This document shows positions 24,482 to 36,620 of a stretch of 64,000 bases of DNA, piece after piece. The translations under genes and the position numbers were made by a program. Under the pieces are notes generated by a model. The model was given only the letters and a program-made list of their open reading frames with translations. It had not been told where the DNA came from and searched no databases. Source of the DNA: Polydactylus sextarius (taxonomy: Eukaryota; Chordata; Actinopteri; Polynemidae); the NCBI GenBank assembly GCA_016801845.1, contig CM028928.1, positions 10,956,827-11,020,826 of the forward strand, given 5' to 3'. The number at the start of each line of letters is the position of its first letter. Positions within the stretch are counted from its first letter, which is position 1.

Positions 24482-25544
24482 GTAAGAAAAAACAGATTTT
24501 TGTAAAAAAAAGAAAAATTTAACGTCATGATGTTAATGATGACATAGCTGGCCATTTCTGTTTAAATGTTGAAATGCCCTTTTTTCTTTGTATGTTAATC
24601 ACCACCATAAAATGCGTTGATGAAACAGGCCTTGTTTAGAGTGATTCAAGATGCAAATGAGCTTTTCCCTGCTCCATGGGAAGTGTTTCATCCATGTCTT
24701 CAACTCACACACACTAACACATTTGAAATGAAAAGGAAAAACAAGATACCACCAGTTAATGTTATGCTCTGCAGTCAATGTTGTTTGAGTATTTTAACAT
24801 GTATCCCAGGGTGGTTGCCTATTTATCTATATCTGTCAGAGTCTGGGTTCAGAAAGAGAACAAATCCCTCTTTCTTTGGGGCTCTTTGTGCTGGGAATGA
24901 ACAGGGGAAGACAAACATTATTGTCACTCATTCTTCTTCTCTGCCTCTAGCACTGGGGAGGATTCTGTGAATTAGTTAGTAGGCTAGCATCATCCTACTT
25001 TTCCTTCCAGCCACAGTCCTGTTTTAACAGTGGAATCAAGCCACACCTATGTACACAGGCAATATTCATAAATTTCATGCCTGACATTGGATTTTCAATG
25101 TGATGAAATTTCCTACTGCAAGATTACTTTAGCAAGTAATCTTGCTAAAAAAAAAACTTTATATAATTTTTGACTGTGAATTTTCCACATTCTATGACAA
25201 ATAGTGTATCTATGTCTATTGTTTAAGCTGTAAATGCAATAGTATTACAAGTAATCAGGGCATCGAAACTGTGAACATCTTTGGACTGACAAACCAGCTT
25301 CATTACAGTGAATGTCAAGTCTATGACCCTGTAGTCATTTCACTCTCTGTCCTTATCTCATGTCATACAAATAATTTCCACTGTTATTAAGTGAAGATTT
25401 GTCATGTAATCTTGTTATGATTGCAAACTAGCCATAGCTGTACACTCTTCCTGGAGGAGGTGGGATAGAAAAAGGACACTGTGACTAACTAAAAAACTAT
25501 ACACTCAAAAGGGTACGCAAAACAGTGGTCGACCTGCCAGCCAG
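24482..25544 (+). other. arhgef4: arhgef4 intron
   Basis: No coding content seen. It contains a perfect 12-bp inverted repeat with a 4-base loop at 25118-25145. An open frame at 24617-24970 has no matching splice sites and looks like chance. Confidence 0.6.
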
Positions 25545-25784
25545 TCCAGAGCTACAAAACTGTTGGAGGTGGAGGGTGAAGGGAAGCCCTCTGTGGTTCT
25601 TGGAGGGCTGAGGACTGGATACTGGGTGGATGTGGGCCATGATGGGGTTGGCCAACAGCGAAGGCCATACTGTTCAGATGACCTCTGGATTGAAGAACTA
25701 AAGAAATACAAACGCAAATTGGCCAGAGCCATCAGGGGGAGCCTGGGCCACATCAATTCACACATATCTGAAGACACGGACAAA
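25545..25784 (+). CDS. arhgef4: arhgef4, exon with the D-D-L-W motif
   Basis: The exon is phase 0 on both sides and ends E-D-T-D-K|gtaaga. Its core, S-D-D-L-W-I-E-E-L-K-K-Y-K-R-K-L, aligns with the mammalian ASEF segment V-D-D-L-W-L-E-K-T-Q-R-K-K-L, upstream of the APC-binding region. The left edge is uncertain. An in-frame TGA at 25482-25484 sets the limit, and phase-0 AG sites end at 25511, 25544 and 25568. I chose 25544, but its pyrimidine tract is poor. The frame runs on past the donor into the intron for about 75 codons, so a shorter intron-retained form is possible but not expected. Confidence 0.75.
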
Positions 25785-26178
25785 GTAAGACATGGGCTAC
25801 GAGCTGCCAAAACAAAGATCCAAACCTTGCATGTGTTTGTAATCTTCGTTTTCTTCCTCCTCTGTCTTGCTTCTGATTGTCTGCTCTTCATGAAGAGTCT
25901 ATTTCTCTTTGATGGCTCCTGGCAGTTTTTCTTGGAAACGAAGTTTGTGCATTTCTATCCTCACTTTACTTTCATGCATTTCCTAATCTGTTTGCTTAAC
26001 TCATCTGCCCTTTAATTCATGCATGACCATTTATGTTGTACTGTTTTTGTTTGTTGTTTTTTTTTACATTTTCCTACTTACACATTTCTTTCACTTCATG
26101 TCTAGTTGATCATTAGTAGACAAATGAATGCTGTTGACAGTATTACTGGTTAAAACCAGTCCTCCTTCATTCCCACAG
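25785..26178 (+). other. arhgef4: arhgef4 intron
   Basis: A short intron from gtaaga to ttcattcccacag. Nothing else was recognised. Confidence 0.7.
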
Positions 26179-26308
26179 ACTAATGCCGGAGTCACCTTGG
26201 GGCCCATTAGAGCTTTCAGGGCAATACCTCTCAAGGCCCACTGCTTCTCTCACAGCACCCCGATCGGTCTTGATTGCCTTGGATGGGGAGGACGTATCAC
26301 CTGTCCAT
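26179..26308 (+). CDS. arhgef4: arhgef4, exon upstream of the APC-binding exon (long form)
   Basis: The acceptor is cattcccacag|ACT and the donor is CCAT|gtaagt. The translation is T-N-A-G-V-T-L-G-P-I-R-A-F-R ... H-C-F-S-H-S-T-P-I-G-L-D-C-L-G-W-G-G and so on. It aligns with mammalian ASEF H-P-L-S-Q-S-A-P-T-G-L-N-H-M-G-W just before the A-M-P-D-G block. The exon leaves one base (T), which combines with CA at 57160 to give a Ser codon followed by M-V-I-P-D-G. A different frame also reads open (M-P-E-S-P-W-G-P...), but the phase and the homology reject it. Confidence 0.85.
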
Positions 26309-29300
26309 GTAAGTACCCACTGTGTCCACAGGCTTGTGCATTTTAGATATTGTATTCTTGGATGTTGGATTATGTTATGGAACATTTGAACCTAGGAAAT
26401 TCTGGTGAGTAAATGACCTCTTTAATTAAGTAGTTGTTTGTATGTATTTTGTCATGATGTGGTGTAGCTGGGGGTGTTGAACTGTACAGAAGCAGGCCAT
26501 TCTTGCTTTGTACTTGATTTGGAAGTAAAATAGATATTTCTGTTTTTCTTGTATTAAAAGGTATTTAAAGCCAGGTTCAGTTATTTCCCTGATTTACAGT
26601 TCTTTTAGTTAACCTGTCTTCAACAGCTGTTGCTGTGTGGGGAGGTTACTTGGTTGACATTATTTGGATTGACTAACCACATATTCAAAATAAATCGAGT
26701 ACTTCAAGTTAGTAAAGGTTTAGATTAGGTAAACAAAGAATAATGGGTAAGCAAAGTATCTGTAATGTTGCTTCATATCCCAATCAAGCCCGTCACTCCT
26801 CCTAGTGTCTACTTTTAATGTGACAGTTCTTGTTGCATGTGTTTTCCTGTTGGTTGCATTTTTGGATCTGTTGAGTGTTAAATTTCATTTCATGTTTGTA
26901 CTTTTACTCTAGTATGTGCTTTGTTGCATTTCTGCATTTTTAACATGATTACATAATACATGCACTTACTGGCCATAGGGGTGCTCTATTTAAGAATATA
27001 TTTGATTATTTAAAGGCTCTAGATCTCTATGTGTATGTCAGTAATTATATATGAATTAGTTTTGGATTTGTGTTGCTTGCACTTGAAATTGAGTTATTGA
27101 TATACATTTTGCATGTTGTTGAGTAATATGTTTTGTCACTTCAACTGCTGATGACTTGATTTATCTGACAGCACAGTGTTGTAATTTAACATAAAATTAA
27201 CTTTTTGATATTTCTAGATTAAATTCAGACAGAAGAAGAACTATTGCAGTTCCCTATTGAACCAGCAGACTGCAGTAAGTTCTCACTGTAAGTCAAAGCT
27301 TAGTGGGTCCTATCATACAGATTTATATCAACTGTTATATACAAAAGTAAATCAGATTCTTTTATGAGTCATAAAGCTCTATTTTTGCCTAGATCTACTG
27401 ATACAGAGAAAGAAAATAGACATTTATGAGACTTGCTGGCCTAACTAGATTGTTATTGCCAACAATTTTTTGGATACATTTCTTAATAGAAAGAAAGCCA
27501 GTTGTTTCAAAGACCTCTCCTTATTTCAGCAGACTCTCCACAAACATCTCAGAGGGTTTACACCATTCTTCCTAGCACATACTCTCAGGCACCATCAGAC
27601 TGAATGGGCAGTCTGTGTCTATGAGCTGCCATCTTTGTAAAGTGTGGGTTTTGCTGGGCCAGCCAAGGACACTCAGACACTTGTCCTAATTTCAGTTTCA
27701 GCAGTTCTCGCTGTCTGCGTTGACTCCCTGACCCCTTCTTGCCTGGTTACTCAGTTTGGCTGAACCGTCAACTGTGGGAGTTGTGTGGTTCCGAATGTCT
27801 TCCAAAGCGGTGCTCCTGGGAAAACCCAAAACTTTAGAGGTGCCTCTGATCTGTACCCAGCCACAATTTTATCATCCTGCCAAATCAATTGTAAAATCAG
27901 TCATATAAGAACTTTAGCTTGTTCAGTCTGGTAAACTGGCAAGTCATATGGTATTTTCTGTATATCTTAGTGGTACAGAAGTAGTGACAGACTAGCTAAT
28001 GTTTATATGCAGCTGCATGGCTTAAGTGATATTAACCTCACCATTATCATCATTTAGTGACAGTGCGAGCCTCGGTTGTTGTTGCTGAATGCATTGCTTG
28101 TCAGGTACAGTCTTGAATAAAAGGATGTGCTTGCATATGCACTTACAGTTTGAGTCCATCAGCAGCAGACTGCACTATTTCATAGTCAGGTCAGTGCTCT
28201 TGTTGAAGATGTCTCAGTATAATTAGATTCACTGAATTGAATTGGATTGTGAGCTGAATCATAAGACAAGTGCAGTGCCACCTCATTGTGCTGCAGTGTG
28301 TTTCAGGGGTGTAGTGCACTTTTTTGACACAAGACAATTCATTAGTATTCTTATCCTCAGCTGAGCTGACTTATTCTGCGTAGTTTGATGTCTTTTTTTC
28401 ATTGAATCTTCTTCAAAATAGTTTCACTCAACTGATTTGACTTGAAAATTTAGACAGTAAATCCACATAATCATTTTTTTCTCCCAAACTGCTTGTGTGC
28501 TTGTGTTACAATCATTTTTATCCTCATTATCTTGGATGCGTGGGCTGATCGAGCAAAACACAAAATTGATACATAAGCACCAGCTCAGAGAGCTTAAACA
28601 GAAGTAAACAGTCAAAATTTAACTGAAAAAAAAAAGATTGAATCAAATAAGCTAGGTGGGTATTTGCATGAAAGTATTTCTGTGGAAAATTGCTCATCTG
28701 AGACACTGTTTCTACACAGTGATTTTCTTCATAATGTTTTAATGTTAATGCCTTAATGCTGTGACAAATAGAACTTAATTCCATCACATCTGTTAGGGTG
28801 GTTGCAGAAACTTCAAGAGTTAAGAGAGATGGCAGAGCCGTCTTTTTCTTTTTAAGAGCAACTCTGAGCATTTAGATTTGCTGTCTTTGCTGACCTCACC
28901 TGGTTTAACTTTAAAACTGCAATGAATATTTACTAATTTAGTCATCTTTCTATGAATGTACATCTTTAGACAAGACAAACAATTATGGCACCACGGCTTT
29001 TAAGAAAATTGTAGTTTTCCATTATGACTTTGCTTTTTGTGAATCAAACATTATATTATATAATTATATGAAAATAACTCGCTATGAAAAAGTGGTCATA
29101 GGTATGTAATTACCTTTTCTCAAGAGCACATATGCACACTAGAGTCAGAGTGACAGAAAAAATCTCATCTATTCAGCTCAGATTATTATCCTCTGCGGTT
29201 GTGGTTCGGCCTTATTTATCTGAGTTGTTGATATTTGAATTGTGCTATAGTGTTATAGTGTATACAGTCTGTTATAGACACTATATTTTCACATTGTCAT

Positions 29301-29989
29301 CAGACTTCAGAAGCTGGTATGTCTGTATGTACATATCTATTGCGTAGATTACATATATCGCCTCGCTGTAATACATTTAACGTACCTTCACTCAGTGCAT
29401 CCAGAGATCCAATATGGATGAAAATGCACCAAAATTTAATCTGAAAATCTGCTGACTGCAGATTATTCGAAAGCCGACACAGAGTGGGATATGAAGTGTG
29501 ACTGTGTGCATGTGGTCAAGGTATTTGTTATGTTGTGAGGACCTTAATCTATTCTCCATTTCCTGCTTACTACTCCGCAGACTCTGGCTCTGCATGATGT
29601 CACCAGTGCAAGATGGCAGCACTCATATGTTGGATATTTTGGTTTCATTAATGTAGAAACACGTTCATCTTTACATATGCATGTGCACTTTTTAATGGGG
29701 AAAAAAATTCAAGGCCCCATAACAAATTAATTTTAAGGTAAAGATAATGATATGGTAACATTATGGTAACATTGGTTAGGGTTAGGTGTAGGATCAGGGT
29801 TAGTCAAGCAGTAGGTGTTGTTAATGTTAGAGTAAGTATCAGTAAATTAATGTAATAACAATATAATGTCCTCTGAAGTCAGTCATATAGATTGTGTGTG
29901 TGTTTGGGTGGGGGTTGGGGTTGACTGAGGGAAAAGGGACGGTCGGTTCTTTCCAGTATCCACCTTATTAGAGAGCTGTCCATGCTGTC
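26309..29989 (+). other. arhgef4: arhgef4 intron, no gene seen
   Basis: AT-rich noncoding DNA. Short frames on either strand (28424-28871, 29132-29347) have no support. A short GGTTAGGGTTAGG-like patch near 29773-29786 is too brief to be a telomeric repeat array. Confidence 0.5.
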
Positions 29990-30484
29990 ACTAGCAGGCA
30001 AAATGACATGGTTGAGCTGCAGAAATCCCCCTTCTGGACCCCCACTGATGTCAGCTGAGAGAGAGAGAGCGAGAGAGATTGAATGTGCGAGTTAATGTGA
30101 GGAAATGAAGCAATGTGCAAATGGGTAGAGAGACTCAGAGAAACAGGAGCAGAGAGGGAGGAGGCAGCAGCCGTGTGAGAGGCTATCCAGAGCAGAGCGA
30201 TGAAGGGAGGAGAGGAGCACTGTTACAGCTCTCCTGTTCTGTACATGGGAGGAGGAAGCAGCAAGTTGACAGCTGAAGCTTACCTCAGCGAATAGTGCAG
30301 CAGATATCAGCCGGAAGGCCACCTCCTCCTCCTCTTCCTCCTCTTCTTCCTCCTCCTCTGCGCTCTTTTTTTTTTCTCCCACTGGAGGAATAAACCACCT
30401 GCTCAGCTGCTTCATCTCCACTTACTACTTCACTGCCCACTGGCGATTTCCCCCCTCCCATTGTTGTCGTGCGCTCAGATTGGG
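29990..30484 (+). promoter_or_regulatory. arhgef4: probable internal promoter and 5' leader of the alternative arhgef4 first exon
   Basis: The segment contains a GA-rich run (30057-30078), purine-rich sequence with scattered CpG, then a CT-rich run (30323-30360), and leads into the ATG at 30485. Composition changes sharply from the AT-rich flanks, as expected around a promoter and untranslated first exon. I see no clear TATA box, so the transcription start is not located. Confidence 0.5.
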
Positions 30485-30743
30485 ATGCGGACCCAGCAGG
30501 GCTCAGAGGGGGGCGTGCCCCTGCCTGGGGGCAGCTGTGGCAGCAGCGGAAGCTCAGGGCTATCGCCAGGGTCTGACTCAGATGGAGGCAGCCCAACAGG
30601 CGTAGTGGTGGACAGCATGGTTGATGGAGGTCTCGGGGAAGGTGGATGTATTGGTGGTGGTGGAGGAGGAGGTAGCCTTGGCGGCACTTTGAGGGGGGTC
30701 CTGTCTCGATATTGGAGCTTGGAGAGTCTGCACTCTACCACAG
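30485..30743 (+). CDS. arhgef4: arhgef4 alternative first coding exon (Gly/Ser-rich N-terminus)
   Basis: An ATG with G at -3 opens 86 codons and leaves one base before the donor ACAG|gtaagtg. The peptide starts M-R-T-Q-Q-G-S-E-G-G and is rich in Gly and Ser, including a seven-Gly run. It ends R-G-V-L-S-R-Y-W-S-L-E-S-L-H-S-T-T. The overhanging G joins CA at 57160 to make Ala followed by M-V-I-P-D-G, echoing the A-M-P-D-G of mammalian ASEF. The frame runs past the donor into the intron for about 30 codons, as any unspliced frame may. This first exon would make a short ASEF lacking the 1,446-residue region. It is the only ATG before the Gly-rich part in this frame. The minus strand also reads open here (Pro-rich), a shadow of the same composition. 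Confidence 0.75.
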
Positions 30744-32224
30744 GTAAGTGCCCTGCGTACACACAATGCAGGTCTGTGCAGATCTGCCTCAAGATCACCA
30801 CATTACAATATATAATAAGTAACTTAGGAATATAAAGTCTCCTTTATCATGTACAGTTTCACAGCATCTGAACACAAACGTATACTGGCATATTGGCACA
30901 ATGCCATGATGTTCGGTGTTTTTCAGGGATGGACAGAATGTGCCGTATGTGTATGTGTATACGTATGTGTATGTCATGTCAGTCGGTCAGCTGACACCCA
31001 CTGAATGGGTAGGTGCTGTGTTGATATGTTTGGTGAGCTGGCTACTAGCTTTCTAGTCATGCAGAAAGAGCCAGAAAATATCAACAGCATCGAGAGCATT
31101 GCCATTGACAACACGATTTCTCATGGCGCGCATGTATATGCTAGGTTGCCAAGGTTGTAGTCATGGTGGTCCTCAGGTATAAGGGATGGGGCTGGGTATC
31201 ATCAGTGTTTTTGTTAGTGTTGTTTCTTATTTTGCTAGTTCTGATTTGACGTTTTTATCTGGCTGTTTGGAAATGACTGCACATAGACAACAGGAAAGAT
31301 ATGGGAGGAATGACATGCAAGAAAGGTTCACTGGCAGAATCTAAGCAGTGATGTTGTTGTTTGGTCAGGTCACAATATTGCTGACCAGAATAGACATAAA
31401 AGGGCCCTTTTCTTTTTTTCAGTATTTCCTTGGGATATAAAACAATTTGTTTTGGACCGATGGATTATTTTCAGTTATGATTAGTGTTGAAAAAAAACTG
31501 AACGATACTACAATAATAATAAATAGACAAGTTTCCAGAGCGTGTGGTTACCATTCTCATATTGATTATTTTATTTGACCGCTGTTATTTACTGGCTTTT
31601 GCTCACAAACTTTACATTTGAGAAACTGGATCCAGCAACTGTTTCACATTTGGGACTTAAAGTAACTTGAACAACTGAAGAGATTTGATACCAAGTTTTT
31701 TTTCTTGTTTGACTGCAGTATGTATGGTTCGTGTTGGTGAAGCTCCACTGTAATCACTAGTAATTTTTTGCCAATCCGGACGATGTTTTATTGAATTATT
31801 TGTACCCTGTAATTCCATTATTCACATCTATGCTTTCCACTTACCACCTCTTCTTGTCTCTCTCTAGCCTATTTTTCTGTCACTATCATGGGATTGTTTT
31901 CACTGCAGCATCCTGATGAAGGACAAGGAAGAATACAGGAAAAATAGGCAGTGAGCTCAGGACATATACAGTTGTATATTGCAAAGCTTGCAGGAGAAAA
32001 ATCAGTGGAGGGGAAACATAGCTCACAACAATGTGTCTTTTAGCCAACATCTTCCTTGTTGAAATGGCATCACTTTAGCTTTATCTCGACTCCCAGGTGC
32101 ATTTGTTGTTGTTGTGGCATCGACTGACAGGCTGTTTGGTTATTATGTATGTTTTGTAAAGGAAGGCGCGTGTACATTTTCAATGAGGATGAGGAGGAGT
32201 GTATCCATATCAGTATGAGAAATA

Positions 32225-32300
32225 GTTTAATAATAATTTATTGACCCCCAGAGAGAAATTGGGTTCATCACAACTGCTCCAGCCAAGAGCAGAAATATAT
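32225..32300 (-). repeat. LINE 3' end fragment
   Basis: On the minus strand it reads ...ATTTCTCTCTGGGGGTCAATAAATTATTATTA. The form 'ctctggggatcaataaa' plus a short tail is the usual 3' end of fish non-LTR retrotransposons. Confidence 0.5.
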
Positions 32301-33019
32301 GTACAATCTTAAGAGAAGAAATATAATGTGAACACAACAAAAATGTGAAAATTAAAATAACTGGAAGGAAGATAAATTGAGCTGTAGCAACTGCAACAGG
32401 CTGCATGCAAGGTCACACATGCACAAGTACAGTGGAGTGGGAGGAGGGTTGAATACAGAGCTGCGTATTCCCATCGGAACATTCCAAGTATTTGTTGCTC
32501 AGTTGTACTTGAACAGCATATATTCTGGTATACTGTGATGTTTATATATGTTACATACAACTTTAAGGGTTTATGTAGTGGTATGTGTCTTATCACATAC
32601 AATACATAGTGGCCTTGCCCTTGACCAAATGCTTTTTTCTCATTATTTTTTTCTTGGCAACTACAATCTGTCACTTTCTGTTTTAAAAACACTCATAAAC
32701 AACAAGATGTAGACACATAACACACAATTGATGTTTTGTCCGAGTAGTAATTGTGCAATGATCGAGACCGTTCTCACAAGTAAACATCATTATTGGTCAG
32801 GGGGTCAGTTTTTATTTTGTTGTCTTTCATGCCGATGATAGTTGTGGTCTGGTAATGTGAGTAAGTATCATATCATAAGAGCATAAAATCTAAGGGGGAA
32901 GAGTTTGGAGTGGATGGTTGGGATAACAAAGTATGTGACTTTGATGTCACTGAGGCTGTGTGAACAGGTCAACTTTTACATCTGGACACTGAAATTTTAC
33001 TCTGTTTTTCTTTGCACAA

Positions 33020-34235
33020 CTTCTCAATCTCTGTCAGATCGCGTGTGAACAGCCCTTTTCAAAATCAAATTCTTTACTGGCTTGAGGTCTGTACTGTGAC
33101 TTGGCTAATCCAGAACATTGATCTTGTCTTCCATGATTTACTTATAACTCTACAAACCTTCTATAAACCTGTTGCTGACAGTAATCCCACAGCATGATGC
33201 TGTCACCAACATGCTTCATGGTTTGGATGGTGTGTTTGTGGTGATATGCAGTGATTGGTCTCTGCCAAACATAGTGTTGAATCTCATGGCTAAAAGTTTT
33301 GGTCTCATCAGATCAAATAACCTACTTCCAGTTGAACATGGAATCTTCCACAGGCCTTTGGACAAACCTTTGCTATGCCTTTGGATTTCATATGAGCTCT
33401 CTACAATAGCAGCATTCTCGTAAAGATAATACTTTGACTGGTGGAGAACCCACCTAACAGTTGTTTTAGGCAGTCATCTCTCTCATTTCAGCTGCTGAGG
33501 TTGGCATTTTGGTGTCTTGGTGGCTTCTCTCACTAGTCTCCCTCTTGCATGGTCACTGAGTTTGTCAGGATGACTTGCTCAAGGCAGATTTTCACAATTG
33601 CTATATTCCTTCCATTTCTTGATTTAACTGAACTACAGGGAATGTTCAGTTATTATTATTATTATTTTCTGATTCTGTTTGTATCTATTCCTTGATGGAT
33701 GGTTGGATGATTTTATGTCACCATTCCCTGATGGGATGAATAAAGTAAATCTATCTATCTGTTTGTCTGTCTGTCCGTCCGTCCGTCCATCCATCCATCC
33801 ATCCTAAACTTTTCACTAACCTTTTGTCAGAGTTGCTTCATGTGTGTTCAGCTTTTAATAGCCAATGACTTGACCTTTCACACACAGGTGTATTTATACT
33901 ACTACTACTATACTACTACAATCACATTAGACCATTCATTGATCTCATCTGATCCTGCTGGTAGTCTCACTGACTACCAGCATCAAATGGCTGGACTTCT
34001 GATTTAGGTCCATCACTTCACATGGGTTGAATATTTGCACAATCACTTATTTCATGTTATTTATTTTTTTTTTTAATTAATTGACGCTGCTTCTGTTAAA
34101 AATGACAAACATTTTTTGTTAATTGTCAAAAAAAAAAAAGCCAAATGACATGTGCCATGATCTCATTTATACAAATAATAACACTTTTATAACGAAAATG
34201 AAAACATCCAAGGGTGTGTGTACTTTCTATTTAGG
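33020..34235. mobile_element. degenerate fish DNA transposon (Tc1-like), interrupted by a LINE tail
   Basis: The block around 33178-33350 contains CACAGCATGATGCTGTCACC and then 'atgcttcatggtttggatggtg', and further on 'ggtctcatcagatcaaataa'. These are landmarks of a very common teleost Tc1-like element read on the strand opposite its transposase. The later block 33865-33890 (ATGACTTGACCTTTCACACA) and the end near 34210-34225 (AAGGGTGTGTGTACTTT) fit its other end. A LINE-like tail and a microsatellite at 33720-33805 interrupt it. The boundaries are approximate. Confidence 0.5.
33720..33805 (+). repeat. LINE 3' tail with (TCTA/GTCT/GTCC/ATCC)n microsatellite
   Basis: CCCTGATGGGATGAATAAAG (33726-33745), followed by tetranucleotide units from 33750 to 33804. 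This is the typical 3' end and tail of a teleost LINE copy. Confidence 0.6.
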
Positions 34236-35079
34236 TGACTCAAGACTGAACTGGTTAGGTTTTGATCAATCTGATCAAAGCTTACCATTATTTAACTAGG
34301 TAATTAATGTGTAAATCACGATAACATTCACTTAATATATTCTATAAGAATCTCTCAGTCTTCATTACACACCTTACATGAATCTGTACATTTCCCCGCC
34401 CCTTGTTATTTATTGTTATTTATTGTCATCTATTTATAATCTTGATGTGGCTCTCATGCAGCTATGGTTCATCCTGTCTCCTGCAGGGTTTTTTCACACC
34501 TGAATCTAAACCAACATTACTCATGTCACTCCCAGTAGGATACAACCCCAATAGCAAAAAATGGTCAAATGATGCCATACTAGTCATGTGTGTCTTTGAG
34601 TGACTCATGCTTTTGTTAACGCGTGCCTCTATGTGGGCCTGTGAAACAAAACAAGGCCAGCGAGAGAACGTGCAGCGCACTGGGCTGCACACACGATCAC
34701 AAACACTGTCAGCTGTCCTCATCTGTGTGGCAAGATAGTAAGGGGAGGAGGGGAAAATGTCTGAAAGCATCCATCACAAAACATGGGAGGCACGGGGCTC
34801 TCTGGGAAATAGGTCGCTGTGGAACACCCATTCAGCCTGAGGGATGTTCTACCTCTTTTGAAGTAACTCAGCTGAGGACAGTGGAAACAAAGAACAGAAC
34901 TAATGCAATGATTTTCTTAGTTTTATCCACCAGTTTGACATTTAATCTATTACTTTAGTGCAGCACCAGTCTGTATTGTTGGGACATGACAAAAAAAAAA
35001 CCTTGGATGCCACTTAGAGTTGTTGATGGTGAAGGGATGTGAAATTCAGAAAGCTCGGACACCATCATTTTCCTTAACA

Positions 35080-35285
35080 TTAGCTGGGGCTCAGAAGGTT
35101 GGCTGTTCGATCCCTGGCTCCTCCAGTAAGTATTTTTGGGAAAGATATTGAATCCTCAAATTTCCCCTGGTGGTATACAATCCATGTGTGAGTGTGTGTT
35201 AGAGATAAGTGCTCTATGTACAGAGTAAGCTCTGTATGGAAGTGTGTCATTGGAGTCGAATCATTTACTTAATGTAGGTTCTGTG
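35080..35285 (+). repeat. tRNA-derived SINE
   Basis: GGGCTCAGAAGGTTGGCTGTTCGATCCCTGG covers a pol III B box (GTTCGATCC, about 35106-35114). It is followed by 'ctcctccagtaag', 'gggaaagatattgaatcctcaaatttccccTGGTGG', and then GTGTGAGTGTGTG. This order is typical of a widespread teleost SINE. The copy is degraded and lacks a clear A box. Confidence 0.65.
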
Positions 35286-36129
35286 GTTGCCATGGTCACA
35301 TGGTGTTACAGCAAGTTCAAAGAAGTTCAACCGTCAACTCTGCAACAAATGCAGATTGAGAAGTGACTGCCTGGTTGTGTGGGAAACAATGCAGGCACTG
35401 AGAGCAACTGCTTGTTGTGTGATATTCATCAATTAGACATAAACAGTGGCCAGTGACGTGTGAAATGAATATCATTAGTTTTCTCTGTGCAGTGGCACCT
35501 ACAGTGAGCACATAAGCACCAGAAGTGGACTGGAACAGCAAGAAAGTGGCCTGGTCTGATGACTTACATTTTCTTTCATATTACAAGGATGGTTAGGTGC
35601 ATGTGTATCACTTAAAAGGGAAAGATATTGCATCACCATGCACTATGGGGAGAAGGTCATAATCAGTGCTGATCAGTGTTTATATTGTATACATCAGAGT
35701 TTTCACCATGAGAAAGTTTGCTAAGAAGAAACCAGTCTGCATAATGAACTCTCTGTAAGCTGGGGTCTGTATTATAGTAAAAGATTGTGTGAGAAAGAAA
35801 CTGCATTTGTACGCTCTGCAGCCACATGTGAACTGTGAGAATCAGCTGATTGTTTCAGTATGACATGATGTTACATGTGGCCACATCATTTTCTCTCACT
35901 AGAATCTTTCTTTTAAATATCACATTAACATCTTCAGCTCAAAAATAAGAATCATGACGAATCATGACCTGTAGTATTTGGATTAACTACATTTGATTTG
36001 TCATTTGATTTGTCAGTCGCCTATCTGTAAAAAAATATATATATTTCTTATATTCTGTTTCTCTTGTATACCATCTTTGTCATTGCTGTAGATGGATCAG
36101 TGAGTAGTTTTCTCGCTTTTTCTAGCATA

Positions 36130-36620
36130 CAGCTAAATCATCCGTGTAGAGGAAATGGTGAGAGGAAGTGGAGGAGGGTTCAGGCCAATGCACAACACAA
36201 GCATCACCTCTGTGTTTAGTGCACTTAATAGCCACTTGTGCAACTGGCTTTGAGTTTGTGTCCACAGCCTCCTTAAGTTCTTAAAGAAGGCGTCCAGTGT
36301 CTTCTTAGAGATATTGTACTTTTCCAAGCAGTCCAGTATGTGATATCAAGTGATAGGCGTTACTGTATCAACCCAGGCGCTGCTCATGTTGATCTCCTGG
36401 TCTTGCAGTCTTGAGTTACTGCTATGTTGACCAGTAACTGGTGCTTAGCCGTCCTGATGTTACTAACAATTCCTCTCTGGGCTCAACTCCTGCATTGGGC
36501 CATGTGTCTATTCATCTCAGCTGCTATGATGCACAATTTGAACTTCAATGTTGTGCAGAGGTGGGTGATTGTTTGTTAAATGGATGGAACTGGCCCCTCA
36601 TCCTCATCCCTGATATAGAC
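36130..36620 (-). repeat. LINE fragment with reverse transcriptase motifs, minus strand
   Basis: The minus-strand translation in broken frames gives I-I-A-A-E-M-N-R-H-M-A-Q, then A-K-H-Q-L-L-V-N-I-A-V-T, then L-D-C-L-E-K-Y-N-I-S-K-K-T-L and L-C-I-G-L-N-P. These follow the order seen in fish non-LTR retrotransposon reverse transcriptases (the '...HQLLVD...', 'ECLELYKI', 'FCIGLNPLS' landmarks, of R4/Dong/Rex6 type). It contains stops and is inactive. Confidence 0.65.

Noticed and set aside
24482..24505. Frame continues past the giant exon (V-R-K-N-R-F-L, stop)
   Set aside because: It begins with a strong donor (gtaaga) and the homologous ASEF exon follows in phase, so it is intronic.
26183..26389. 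Alternative frame M-P-E-S-P-W-G-P over exon 26179-26308
   Set aside because: The other frame matches ASEF and is phase-consistent on both sides.
29765..29800. Telomere-like GGTTAGGGTTAGG
   Set aside because: Only about two units, too short for an interstitial telomere array.
30092..30596. Minus-strand frames with poly-Glu and Gly/Arg
   Set aside because: They arise from the CT-rich and GC-rich leader and first exon of arhgef4 on the other strand.
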